A program made the translations under genes and the position numbers. The notes beneath the pieces were generated by a model. It searched no databases. It was given only the letters and a program-made list of their open reading frames with translations, and was not told the origin of the DNA. From Emmonsiellopsis sp. PD_33 (taxonomy: Eukaryota > Ascomycota > Eurotiomycetes > Onygenales > Ajellomycetaceae), in assembly GCA_032988165.1 (NCBI GenBank), contig JANTQF010000196.1, forward strand, positions 1 to 64,000: a stretch of DNA of 64,000 nucleotides, written 5' to 3'. How positions within the stretch are numbered: the stretch's first letter is position 1; the number at the start of each line of letters is the position of its first letter. Below, piece after piece: positions 1 to 11,007 of the stretch.

Positions 1-257
1 GGATGGTTGTTTTAAAGATCTCCCTCTCTTTGTCTTTCTCTTTAATTATCAATATATCATTAAATAAGTAAGTAAAAAGCCCTTCTCTGCTCTAGATATC
101 TAAAGCTCAAAATCGTGATGTTGAAAGGGTCTCTTTTTTATTTATCTGGTAGGTGTGTCATGTCATTGATCAATGCTCTTGAAAATCAAATGGGATGGCA
201 ACAGTTTTCATTTCAATTGGCGCCTAATGAATGAATAATGGTCCCCCCTTCGTCCCT

Positions 258-2101
258 TTACGCCCCATTCTCTTCATCCAGAATAACTTCCATCAAGCCC
301 TCACAAATCCCCCTTTCCTCCCATGGATCACGCACGACTTTGAACTCATTTTCGCGAATCTCCAGAGTCGCAGCTTCGGGGCCGTATAGCGGCCAATCGG
401 GTGTCTCTGGCGGAGTTGGGAGTTCGGCATCCTCTGCAGAGACGAAGTTTCGAAGGTAGGATTGGCTTTGCAGGGCGATTGTTTCGTTGTGCAGGGGTGT
501 CAGTGTTGAGTTTATATGGAGGAGGTCTGGTTTTTGGGACAAGTTAATAAGCCGTGTCGTATAACTATGTGTGAATGGTGCTGACTTACAATACATGTCA
601 AATCCATGAGTTGCCGGAGGCGCACTGAGAAAATATCTCCTCCCCTTCCCGATCTTCGCGTAAGCACGGGCAATGTTCTCGGAAGTACAGGCGAAAAGCA
701 CAGAAGTCGTCCAATCCCAGGCTAATTTTTCCGGTGGTTCGTCATCCTTCAGTGGGAACAAGTCTTGGATTCTTTTGATAGTCTCGTTGCTTGCGCTGGG
801 GAATACTCTCTTGACAATCGTCGGGAAATTCTCTGGCATGTTCTCGTCGGAGGAAAGGCCTTGGCCTTCGTTCAGCGTGTTGGATGCAATTACTGATTCG
901 ACCTTTTTGTTGAAACAGCCCTTCTCTAAAAGTACCTGTGGGGCATCCGGAACATATGAGCCATCGACGAGGGGAGCGAATCCTATGCCTGGCCCAAACG
1001 CGCCGCCTCCACTGTCGCTCTTCACCTCGCTGATAAGGTGATGGTTTATGGCTTCAAGCTCGGCTTCCGGGACTGCACGAAGACAGGCTAGGGAGGTGCA
1101 GTTCGTTGCGTCGAGAACGGCTTCGTACACTTCTTGGCGACGAGAAGTGACATTGCGGCGTGGGAGGAGAGCCGGTGATGATATGATCGCCTACAATTTT
1201 GAATTTCCGTTAGAGAATGTCGGGTTTGGCTTGTAGAACATACAGACCTTGGAAAAAGGCAGTGAACCCCGTCCACCGTTCCCGGTTAGCATCATGTTGA
1301 TGATAGCAGCGCCGGAACTTTGACCAAACACGGTTATGTGATCAGGGTCTCCGCCGAACCGTTCAATGTACTTTTTGGTCCATTCTACTGCCGCTACAGA
1401 ATCATGAAGACCGATATTTGCATCCATGTCCTCGTACGGAGAAGAGGTCCAACCGAATAATCCTAGGCTGTCCATTTGGTATTAGTTGTGATGCTTGCGA
1501 TAATGACGGAAAAAGCGTAGAAATCCTACCGGTAGTTGTGTGATACGAAGATAAAATTTTCCTCTGGACTCTTGATGCCGTCAAACAATCCAATAGAGTC
1601 GAGGCTAGCATAAAACAAATCCTTGCTCCCAAATGAATAAGCGCTGCCGGATATTTGATGAATCACCGGAACATTATCTCCTGGCTTCACACCCTCTGGA
1701 ACTCTGACATTCAGATACAAGCAATCCTCTGTGCCCCAGTGTGTTCCGTTGATCCCAGGGAAGGGGACGTATTTATTCGCACTGCTGACACAATCTGGGG
1801 TGGGATTCATCACGCCGTCTTGGACACCATGTTGTCGAGGGGGTGGTGTTTTCGGATTCCGAAAACGTAGATCGCCAATCGGGGGCTGGGCAAATCGGAT
1901 ATTATTATAATTTCCTAGTTTTACCCCAGAGGCAGTGGTATTAATGAACGTGGGTGCGTGAATAGCATATCCAAGATCGATATTTGGGAATTTAGCAGAA
2001 TCCTCTATCGGCGAAGCATTCGCAGAAGAAAGAGATTGTAGGGAGAGAAACAAGGGAAGCGGTGATAAGATCGACGAGAAGAGCATTGTCAGAGTGTTCA
2101 T
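258..2101 (-). CDS. Secreted type-B carboxylesterase/lipase
   Basis: Four exons join in frame: 2101-1530, 1467-1248, 1190-590 and 526-258 (553 aa, normal for the family). The last intron is 63 nt and stays open in frame, so it is easily missed. Visible landmarks are an N-terminal signal peptide (about 30 aa), the family motif FAQPPIGDLRF, EDCLYLNV, the nucleophile elbow GQSSGA (Ser about 241), a candidate acidic residue in LNEGQG (Glu about 372) and, across the last splice, THGFDMYY (His about 459). Family members hydrolyse carboxylic esters outside the cell. Odd: the usual HGGG oxyanion-hole motif before the elbow reads ISGSAYSFGS here, so activity or substrate may differ. Several N-x-S/T sites fit secretion. 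It is transcribed away from the regulator at 3127. Specific substrate unknown. Confidence 0.88.
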
Positions 2102-3126
2102 GGGCGTGGATTGGAAAGATTACTCGATGGAGTCAATGCCTCAAATTTCAGGTGATAGAATATATTCCTCTCTCATCGATACTTGGTGGGTTTGGAGGAA
2201 TTTTATATTCCAAACTGGAGAGCAAAAGGCTACTACCATTAAGGTTGAAAGTAACCAGAAAAAGAAATCGAGGCCTCGTTTAGATCCCCCGTGAAGCGGG
2301 ATCTACGATTAGCCCGTGCTCGTATTCTCCAGTAGATATCAAATGGAACTTTAGCAAGGCATTTTTGACAGTGCTCCTCGATGACATGTCAAGTACCCTT
2401 CCTCGTTTATTGCGCGTCAAGGCTGGAAGGGCCAACCGTTTTTTGTCCTGGAAGTTAGTGGCCCTGTTAAGGTTTAAATCCTGGTTTGGCCAGCAAAAAC
2501 ACATTCGCGGACCAGGTAAAGGAAAGCATCATTGTAAGGCTGAACAGAGGACGTGGCTCTGGTGATGGTTTGATGCCATCGGAATTTCCAAGGGAAACTC
2601 AGGGGCAAATGGAAGAAGCAGAAACCATATCACGTGACGAGGCCGGAGATGATTAGTCATATGCGAAGACGAGGTATTTCCTCTTTAGTACTAGCGCAGC
2701 CGAGCAAGAACGGCATGTTTGTCATGTTTGTCTGCAGAGCCCCTGTTCGTGACGACAGCGATCTACTGTCGGCATCCAGCTCACGACAACAACTCAGGAG
2801 ACTTGCGAGGCAGAGACAAAAATGGCCTGCAGGAGAATTCAAATTGCCCTATTGGTGCATTCATCAGTGCTGGAAAATACGAGGTCCGATTTCATCGGGG
2901 CCGGGCTGCCCAAGTTTTTCTCGAATCCATAGAGCATTGAACGATTCAAAATACTTCCCTGTTCCTCCATACTCTCGCTCCGGTCCTATGTTGAGGTCTC
3001 TTGGGGTTAATATCCACTTGTCTTCTGCTTGATAATTGGCTTGCTCGTTCTCGTTCTCGGCTCTTATCTAGGTGAGGCTAGTTGTGCACTTTCAACGCTG
3101 CCAGATACAACCTCCGATCACCCATA
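2102..3126. other. Divergent intergenic region, esterase / UPC2-like regulator
   Basis: A 1,025-bp gap holding the promoters of two divergent genes. ORFs here are short, overlapping and have no recognisable domain. A small perfect inverted repeat (arms 2281-2288 and 2298-2305, 9-nt loop) is the only structure I see. Confidence 0.6.
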
Positions 3127-4670
3127 ATGGACCGCCGCATCGTCAAAAATCAGTTAATCTTCCGTCTAAACGAACCAAATAAGCCCCTGCGGCAACCTAA
3201 GGGAGAGAGCAACCTATCAAAAGAACCCATTTACCATGCTCGGCGCCCGCATCGCAAATCGAGGACTGGCTGCGCGAACTGCCGAAAGCGACGAATAAAG
3301 GTACGTTCCGGGGCTTATTATTGGCTTTGGCACCAAATCAAGCCTGTCTAGAGGTAACTTTAACATTGATCTAATGAGACATCTTGGTCCTAGTGTGATG
3401 AGACGAAGCCCAACTGCCGAAGATGCCAGACACATGGAATATCCTGTGATTACGTCGCGCTACAAGTGCAATCCAAGCAGACAAATCCTTGCCAAGCAGT
3501 GACTGAAGCTGGCCTCAGACCCTCATCCATTCAATTTTCCATGTCTATTACCGAACTAGCGGATAGGATTGATCATGTCCTAACACTTAATCCATCCGAT
3601 GAGCATCCTTTTCCTGGAGTGACAAAATCAACCCATTACAAAACAGTAGCTTCACTTCATCACTTTATTGCCATGGCTGCAGAAGCTACAACCATGTCTG
3701 ATGCACAAAGATCAGTTATGACCGGTGACATGATGCGACTCGCTTTCCAGGTGCAATTTGCCCCTTCTTTACCCCATATTCCTCCTTTTGTAGCCAATGA
3801 CTGATGCGTATTTTGCATTAGACTCCCTACCTAATGCACGCTGTGCTTGGAGCATCCACAACACATTTCAAACATCAACTCCCACACGACTCTTCGTATA
3901 ACATGTCCGAGGCCATCCACTGGCAATGTGCAATCCGATCCTACACACGAGAAATCGTGAAACCAATCGACGAGCACAGCATGGATCCCCTCATGTCAAC
4001 CTGCATGATGCTGAGTTTGCTCTCATTTACAACCTACGAGTATCCCCCATCAGAATCCTGGGTCTTTTCTTCTGACCCCAACGCGCTTAATTGGCTACTA
4101 GTCCAATCGGGGCTTCGGTTCATCCTTGGCTCCCTCTCCATGGAGCAAAAGAGCAAAAGCATCTGGGTCCCCATGTTCCTTGAGTCGGACGACGAACATC
4201 AAACCTTCAACAATTATTCCCCAGGTTTCGAGGGTCTGCACCCGGGCCTCGCGGAGCTATGCGAGATCGAGGAAACAACCACAGGGTCTACCAATCCATA
4301 CCACTGGCCTCTTCGAATGCTCAGCCCAATGTTACCGCTTCAGCCGAATAAATACTCTTATTCGAAGTTGATCACTTTTATCGGGAGGCTGATGCCGCCT
4401 TATACCGACCTGCTACTGAAGAAGGACCCCAGAGCGCTGCTTATATTGAGCTACTGGCTCGCGAAAATGTGCGAAGAGAAGCAGTGGTGGCTTTACGCTA
4501 GGGTCCACTCCGAATGCGTCGCAATATGCTTGTATCTGGAATATACTAGTCAAGACCCTCGGATTTTGGATCTTCTTCGCTATCCCGCGGAAAGGTGCGG
4601 GTATGAGCTGAACCTGGTCTATGAACAGGGGGCGTTTCCAGAAAACACGGATATTTTTGGGTTATTCTGA
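3127..4670 (+). CDS. Zn2Cys6 transcription factor, UPC2-like (sterol-uptake-control family)
   Basis: Three exons: 3127-3300, 3394-3750 and 3822-4670 (459 aa). The first intron splits the zinc cluster. Once joined, six cysteines fall at about 49, 52, 59, 66, 69 and 76 (C-x2-C-x6-C-x6-C-x2-C-x6-C), preceded by a basic stretch RRPHRKSRTG. Downstream the sequence LHHFIAMA, then after the second splice TPYLMHAVLGAS, matches the conserved start of the regulatory region in UPC2-like fungal regulators. Such proteins bind DNA in the nucleus and often act locally. It sits between the esterase and the GH127 gene. The start was chosen at the ATG nearest the zinc cluster with sensible length; an upstream in-frame ATG at 3082 would add 15 residues. 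Target genes cannot be inferred from sequence alone. Confidence 0.85.
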
Positions 4671-4852
4671 GTTATTTGAGGAGATCGATTTTGAATTTCT
4701 ATCGCCAGTTCTAATAAATTGTCTACTATAGCAAGAATCTTGCCACCTCCACTACTAAAAAAGGAAATACATTCGACCTTTCCTCAGAACATCCACAACC
4801 AAAGTTCACCACCGATAAACGCGAATTATCCTACCTATCCAGCCCCAACTAG

Positions 4853-7280
4853 CTAAACCTCCTCAACATTCCCAACCCTCAATCCAACCCTCATCATCCC
4901 CTTCCCACCCCTATTCGCCCTAGCAAAATACGGCACAAACCTCAAACTCTCTCTCCTCCCCTTCTCAACCTTCAACCCAAACCCAGACCTCCACCCGGCA
5001 CCATCCTCCTTCAAAAACATCGCCCCATCCTTTACCGTAATCGCCACATAACTCTCCTCAATCTTCTCCTCCCCCTCTGGAGACGCTGAAGCCGGATACT
5101 CCAACCCCGTCCCCGCCGTCTCGAGCAGCGGAACAGACGTGTCGAGAACGACGGATTTGAAGTGGTCGGTTACCCAGGTGTTATCGACGTCTTCGAGGCA
5201 GTAGATGATGGGGCCGCGGGCGACGGCGGCGATTTGCTGGTTGGTGGATGGGTGTGGGGCGAGGAGGCGAGGGGTTAGCGGGATTGAGAGGGTGAAGGTT
5301 GGGTTTGTGGAGAGGTAGGAGGGCGGGAGGGTTAGGTAGCCGCGTTGGAGGGTGGTGGAGGGGGGAGGCGGGGTTATCTGTTTGGTATTTTGTTAGCTGA
5401 TGTTATATGGTATTGCTTGATGGGAGTTTCGGAGGAATGATATTGGGAGGACGGGGGCAGGGAAAGGGAAAGATCTATGTATTACCTCGAACTTCTCGGC
5501 CCATTGTGGGATTCGAAGACGTATCGTAACATCGATATCCTGTGCGCCTGTGATTTCAAATTCCATATCGCCGCCCCACGGCCAATTTCCGCGTTGCGTC
5601 AATTGTACCTGTTTCCCATCAACTTCGCAGGCCAATGTAGCCGCAGTGTAAAGGTGGACATTAATGTCCACGCTTTTCTCGTGCGTTTGTTTCTGCGTCC
5701 ATATATACCCGCCGAGATAGCCCAGTACTCTGGAAACATTCGGGGGACAGCAGGAAACCTGAAACCAGTCTTCTCTCTTGGAAGGATGGCCTGGGCTAGA
5801 TGCGAGCTGGTTTACATATGTGAATGATGCCCCGTCAAGACTCATCCCCGTCAGCACGGCGTTGTAAAGACACAGTTCGAGAATATCGGCGTATTTCGAA
5901 TCCAGATCCAGCTAGGCGAATATCAGTATTAGAAAGCAAAGAAGGTAATGGAACGGAATGTATACATACCTGCAACATTCTCTCGGCCAACATCATAACC
6001 CCAATGGATGCACATGTCTCCGCATAGCATCCACCTTCATCACTACCCTGGGGCAGGAAATAATCGATCCCGAATCCCTCCCATTGCTTCATCGCCCCAA
6101 CCCCGCCAGTGAGATACATCTTTTTATCAACCATGTTATCCCAAAGCCTGTGCAAAGAGTCTATATACCTTTGCCCAAAAGACGCCCGGTCAATCAACGC
6201 CAGATCCGCCACGGCGGTGAGAAGATACATCGCCCGCACCGAATGGCCTTCTATCGTCTCTTGCTCTAGAATTGGCTTATGTGCTTGCTGGTACCTGGAA
6301 AGACAAATCTCAAGTGGTCAGATAGGAATCGTTCTCTCTTTCTTCCATTTTCCTTTTGCTTCTCTAAAAAAACAAAATGAACAGGGCTAGTTAACTCACC
6401 AATAACTCCTCCTCTGCGGGAAATAATGCGGCATCTCATTCTCCCTCTCACCACGCTTCTCCGCCTCAACATCATAATAATGTCTCCCATCGACGCCCGT
6501 CGGATTCCCTCTCTCTTCAAGGAAAAACCTTGCCAGTTCCAAACTTTTTGTATCCCCCGTCACCCGCCACAGACGGAGGAGGGCAAGTTCTATCTCTGGA
6601 TGACCAGGGTATCCATGTAACTGATCCAGACCCGGACCAAACGTGTGATGCAAGTAATGCACGTATTTCACTATGGGATCCAGTAGATCGTTATTCTGGA
6701 AATGCTCGTGGTGGATGAGAGCGGCTTCGATTAGATGGCCGGCATTATACCTAAAGTATTTCAGAGTCAATACCAACCACACTCAGTACCTTTTCCAACC
6801 CTCTCCAAATTAGATTTTTATATAAAATATAACAACTCACAACTCATGCAAATCCCTCAAATTCCCAAACCTCCCTTCCGGCTCAACCACAGAAAAATGA
6901 ACATTCAAATACCCATCTTCCCCCTGCGCGGCACGGATCTTCCCAACCAACTCCTCAACCGCGCCACGCATCTCCGGCTCATCCTTTTCAGCAAGATAGT
7001 AACAAACGCTCTCGATCCATTTTGCTACGTCCGAGTCCCAGAACAGATGGTTGGGCACGGGCCAGATTGCTGGCTCCTCGTCGTAGGTTGGGTGCCAGGC
7101 TAGATCGAAGGCGTTGTAGCGGCCTGTCTTGCGCAGGATGGAGAGCTGGGTTTGTAGCGTTGTTGAGCGGATGGTTTGGCGGCGGCGAGCCCAGAAGGAG
7201 TGCGGGTGGAAGGTTGTTTGGGGGAAGGTGAATTGGGGGTTTGAGCGGGTGCTGGTGAGGAGGGGGTTTGGGTCGGTCAT
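4853..7280 (-). CDS. Glycoside hydrolase family 127 (beta-L-arabinofuranosidase-like)
   Basis: Five exons join in phase: 7280-6841, 6750-6400, 6294-5970, 5911-5486 and 5377-4853 (688 aa). The join restores YAETCAS (Glu about 356, Cys about 358) and VSCCPPN (Cys about 426-427). In characterised GH127 enzymes these positions hold a zinc ion, with the first Cys of the pair as nucleophile. A Glu in WEGFG (about 336) is a candidate acid/base. Family members release beta-L-arabinofuranose from glycans. No signal peptide is evident, so an intracellular role on imported oligosaccharides is plausible (inference). It ends 182 bp from the end of the UPC2-like regulator (convergent) and lies just downstream of an MFS sugar transporter on the same strand. 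An ATG at 7295 would add five residues. Confidence 0.88.
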
Positions 7281-8168
7281 TGTTTCGTTGGGCAAAATTG
7301 GGTTTTTTTATCTGAGGGGGATGGATGGAGAGGAGAGGGGAGGGAAGGAGGATTAAATTATGAGCCCTCCTCTGAAATTCCCTGGTATATATTTTAAAAG
7401 AAATAAATTCAATTGAAATCTTGCTTGCGGTGTAACTAATAAACTAGAGCTTATCACTCAAAAATCAACGGTCCACCCCGCCCACTCACAGTAGTTACTT
7501 GTGACGAAATGCTCCAAAAGAAATCTCCATCTGGCAAAGCATTCTCATTGGAGCTTCCCCCCCCCTTCCCTCGTCATTGCAGACCAGCTGCTGGTAATTG
7601 TTTTCTTCTCTTCCTCACATGTGGTTGCTCCAGGCGGTGCCGGGTCGGGAGTGTGGAGTGCCGAGCGAGGGGAGCCGGCTGGCCGAAAATACGGAGCCGA
7701 GTTCGCGCTTGGCATCCCCCCCTTTTGCCGAATCCCGAGCTTTCGGGTTCGGATGTGTGGAGTGAGTTCGCCTCCCTTTTGTTCCCCGCATGTTGTTGTG
7801 GGATGATTGGCGGAGGAAGTTGGTTTCTCCACCTCCAACAATGGCAGCTTTCTTTTTTCTGCTCGTGCTGGGCCGGTTTTTTTTCTGATTAGATGTTTTG
7901 GTATCACTATCTTGAAGGCTATATGTATATGTATATGTATTGTGATGGTTCTTGGTCTCCGTAGAAACGCATATATGCGGAAGAAATATAGTTAGGAGCT
8001 CGGGTATCATAATTTCACAGCCAACAAACTCGCTATGTAGGATCCTTAGTACTGTCAGCGCTTCAAGCAAGAAGCATGAGGCATTGTACAATTTCGTGCT
8101 TCCTTGCGCAGGCAAAAACAAATAACTATATACCCCCCAATCAATACTATACATCCATAGCAATCAAT
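7281..8168. other. Intergenic: GH127 promoter and transporter 3' flank
   Basis: An 888-bp gap between two same-strand genes. Overlapping ORFs on both strands around 7500-7900 come from a local GC-rich stretch and show no conserved domain. I see no RNA gene or repeat. Confidence 0.6.
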
Positions 8169-10381
8169 CTATGCCTTCTCAATCATCGAACTCTGACCCT
8201 CCGACTTCGACGACGCTCTGTTCTCAACATCACCCTCTGAAAAATTCCCCCCAGCCAACGCCTTCATCTCGACCTTTTCTGCGTCTGTCTCCCTTTCACC
8301 TGCCTCGACATTGTCCACCTCCCCGAAGATCTTATCCATCCGTTCAAGCGAGATACCTTTCGTTTCCGGGAGGATGATAATGACGGAGATCTGGTAGAGA
8401 AAATCACATAATTGTGTCAGACGACTAGAAACTTTTGATGCAAGTGTTATGTGGAAAAGAAGGGGCTGGAAATGACTCACCAATGCAATAGAATTGAGAC
8501 CGAATAGCAGCCAGTAGCTAAGGCCACCAACCTGCTCATTGAAACGCGGCCAGGGTTGTGTGATCGCGAGCAGACATGCTGTCTGTCCAAGCATAGATAG
8601 ACCAAAGGCTTTGTCGCGGACGTGCTGAGGGAAGATCTCTGATGCGACGACGGGTGCGATGGGTCCATTGGAGAAGCAGTATGCTAGTCCGACAATGAAC
8701 AACATTGCTACTTCAACCACCGCAGCCGCTTTGTTCCTAATATCTCAGTGTCAGATTTTGTTGTTCAACAGATTTTAAGATGGAAATAAAGAGACGCACT
8801 TATTATCCGGAAACGCGGTAGTTAGCGAGGATAGGATGAGCAATGCTGCCGATTGAATGGCAAAGCCCACGATCAAAAGAGTTTTCCGTCCATATCTATC
8901 CACTGTAAATGTGTTTACCAAGACAATAAATAGTTGCAAAACAGACTGGATCCCGTTGATAGCTAGAGCCTGGCCACCGGACGCCCATCCGAGACTTTGG
9001 TAGATCAAAACGGCATACCTTGAAACGGGTTAGCTGAGAAGGATAAATTCCGAGGAAATTAGTTACGGACATAGTGAGCGCAGCGATACCACCAAATTGC
9101 TGCAGCGAAGTCGCATATAATCCATATAGGAGACGCTTTCGAAGGGGGGCGCTTTTCAGGATGCCTAGATAACCCGGTGTATGGTTGCGGCGGAATTCTC
9201 TTGAAGCTACCATTTCGTGAAACTCAGTACGGACATGCTCGTCATGGGGGTCGCCGGATCTGAGCTTTGCTAAGATTGTTAGAGCGCGTTGGGGATCATC
9301 CGGATACTTCTCTAGAAGATAACGTGGACTCTCGGGATACCAGAAGGAGAGGATAAGAAACATCAGTCCGATGGGGATCTGAATTGCATTTGAGACCCGC
9401 CATGCGATGTTATAGGGCGATCGGTGGAATGACATGCCCTAAAAAAATAAAAAAATAAGTATCGTGTCCACAGAAGTCATCGGAGAGAAGGAGGATCTGG
9501 GTGTGTATATACTCACATATCCAGACCAAAATGCAATCAGAGTTCCAAGTTGATATCCAAATTGCGCAACTGTTCCGACGAAACTACCCCGTAGCTTCTT
9601 TGGCGCGCATTCCGCTACATACAAACTTGTGGCAATATAGTTGCAACCAAATCCGAGACCACTATACAAGTCAGAGCCGAGACAATGTTAATGAGTTACG
9701 CACAAACAAGGATTGGGATTGGTTCATACGTGAGGAGACGGCCGAATATTAGTACACCAAATGTGTTCGGGACAACTTGGACGACACTGTTTAATATTAG
9801 CTGATCTGATGATTTCCCTTTTTTCAACCCTGAGGCGTACGCACACTCCAATTATCATAACTGTAATCGAAACCCGGAGCGCCCAAAGCCGTCCCAGTTT
9901 ATTTGCTAGTGTGCCTCCAATAGCGAGCTGTGCGAGACCTATAAGCATCATTGTTAGGGCGTGGGCTCGGAGGATTGAACGCATTAAGATACTATATGGA
10001 GATGAGTGAAAGGGGGGAGCGTACCAGTTGTGGCCCACGGTATTGTTGCCACAATCCCGCTTCTATTGGCATCAATATCGTAGTAGTCTATAAATTGCTT
10101 GTCGGCCAGAATAACAGTCATGATTCCTGATTCTGTGCGTCAGTAGACCGCCAGCAATTGGAAACGAAACCAAAGGTTCATGTGCAGAAGAAAACCGAGA
10201 ATAATACAGACCTGCATCATAGCCATTGAAACAGGCAGACCACACCAGCTGGATGGATTTCGGTGTTAGACAGCCTCAATACAATAACACATCGAGGTAT
10301 AGGTATGACAATGCTTACCCCATACAGCAGGAGGGCTGCATATCGGTCACTGGGAGGGAGAAAGGTATCAATTATCCCCAT
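8169..10381 (-). CDS. MFS sugar porter (sugar/H+ symporter type)
   Basis: Ten exons join in phase to give 520 aa: 10381-10319, 10248-10212, 10126-10025, 9938-9845, 9786-9730, 9661-9517, 9438-9071, 9018-8800, 8736-8481 and 8390-8169. Family signatures in order: FNGYDAGIMT in the first helix region, GRLLTGLGFG, the central PESPRYLL, QQFGGIAALT before helix 7, DRYGRK and PETKGISLE near the end, followed by a polar acidic C-terminal tail. These mark the sugar porter branch, which imports mono- or oligosaccharides across the plasma membrane. The intron at 9070-9019 uses the weak donor GTCCGT; only that choice restores the TMYAVLIYQSLGW reading. It lies upstream of GH127 on the same strand, which suggests import of the same sugar class. 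Substrate unproven. Confidence 0.88.
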
Positions 10382-11007
10382 GACTCCCACTGCCTTGAAC
10401 AAGCAGTCCAAAAATGTAGTAAGACTTAAAATGGAACTGCCAAAGAAAAATAAAAGCGAACGTAGAGTGAATGCAAAAAGGAAATATTGGACCCGTAACT
10501 ATGGGACAAGCATGATATATGTATGCCCCCGAGCTGTCATTGCTGGGGTGGGAAAAACCGCCGATGATCTCTCCACACAAGATTCCTGGGGTTGACAGGG
10601 TTGAGCTTCTCGGGAACGTGGAGTGTGGAGTGTGGAGTATGGAGTGATGAAGGAAAACACAGGACCGAATATTATTAGCGTTGGTGTGCATTTATTATTC
10701 CAACGTCCGGAATCTGGGCATTTATTTTGCCAACGTCTGGAATCTGGGTGCAGGTAAGGTTTCCACTAAGCATTTTGGGATAAGTACTCCGTCGCGTTTG
10801 AATATTGGGATGGATCAAGCAGGCGAACCCACTTTTATTAGCCTCACAATGTCTGAAATCATTTGTGGAATATGCCAAAAATCTCGGAAGTAGCTAACCG
10901 CAATTATGTTGGTATCCAGTCTCCCGACCGATCAAAAAATGAATCAATTCCCTCTCCATCCTCCATATTCGAAGAGGAGGAGAGCGTATAATCACTTCTT
11001 TTACCAA
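10382..11007. promoter_or_regulatory. Upstream region of the sugar transporter, with short tandem repeats
   Basis: A 626-bp gap between the transporter start and the stop of the dual-finger regulator. It holds a four-copy 7-bp repeat (10618-10645, GTGGAGT type) and a two-copy 30-bp repeat (10688-10747). A promoter role is inferred from position only. Confidence 0.5.
10688..10747. repeat. Two-copy 30-bp direct repeat upstream of the transporter
   Basis: Units 10688-10717 and 10718-10747 differ at only a few positions and share CCAACGTC and GGAATCTGG. The exact 30-bp period and location about 310 bp upstream of the start make a duplicated regulator site possible, but this is not shown. Confidence 0.75.

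Noticed and set aside
2281..2305. Hairpin as a transcription terminator
   Set aside because: Intrinsic terminators are bacterial; the arms are only 8 bp and no gene ends here.
7501..7907. Overlapping ORFs of 100-180 codons on both strands
   Set aside because: They lie in a GC-rich stretch, overlap each other antisense and show no domain; treated as chance ORFs.
9011..9090. Apparent frameshift in the sugar transporter
   Set aside because: Using the GTCCGT donor at 9070 and the acceptor at 9019 restores the frame and the conserved TMYAVLIYQ sequence.
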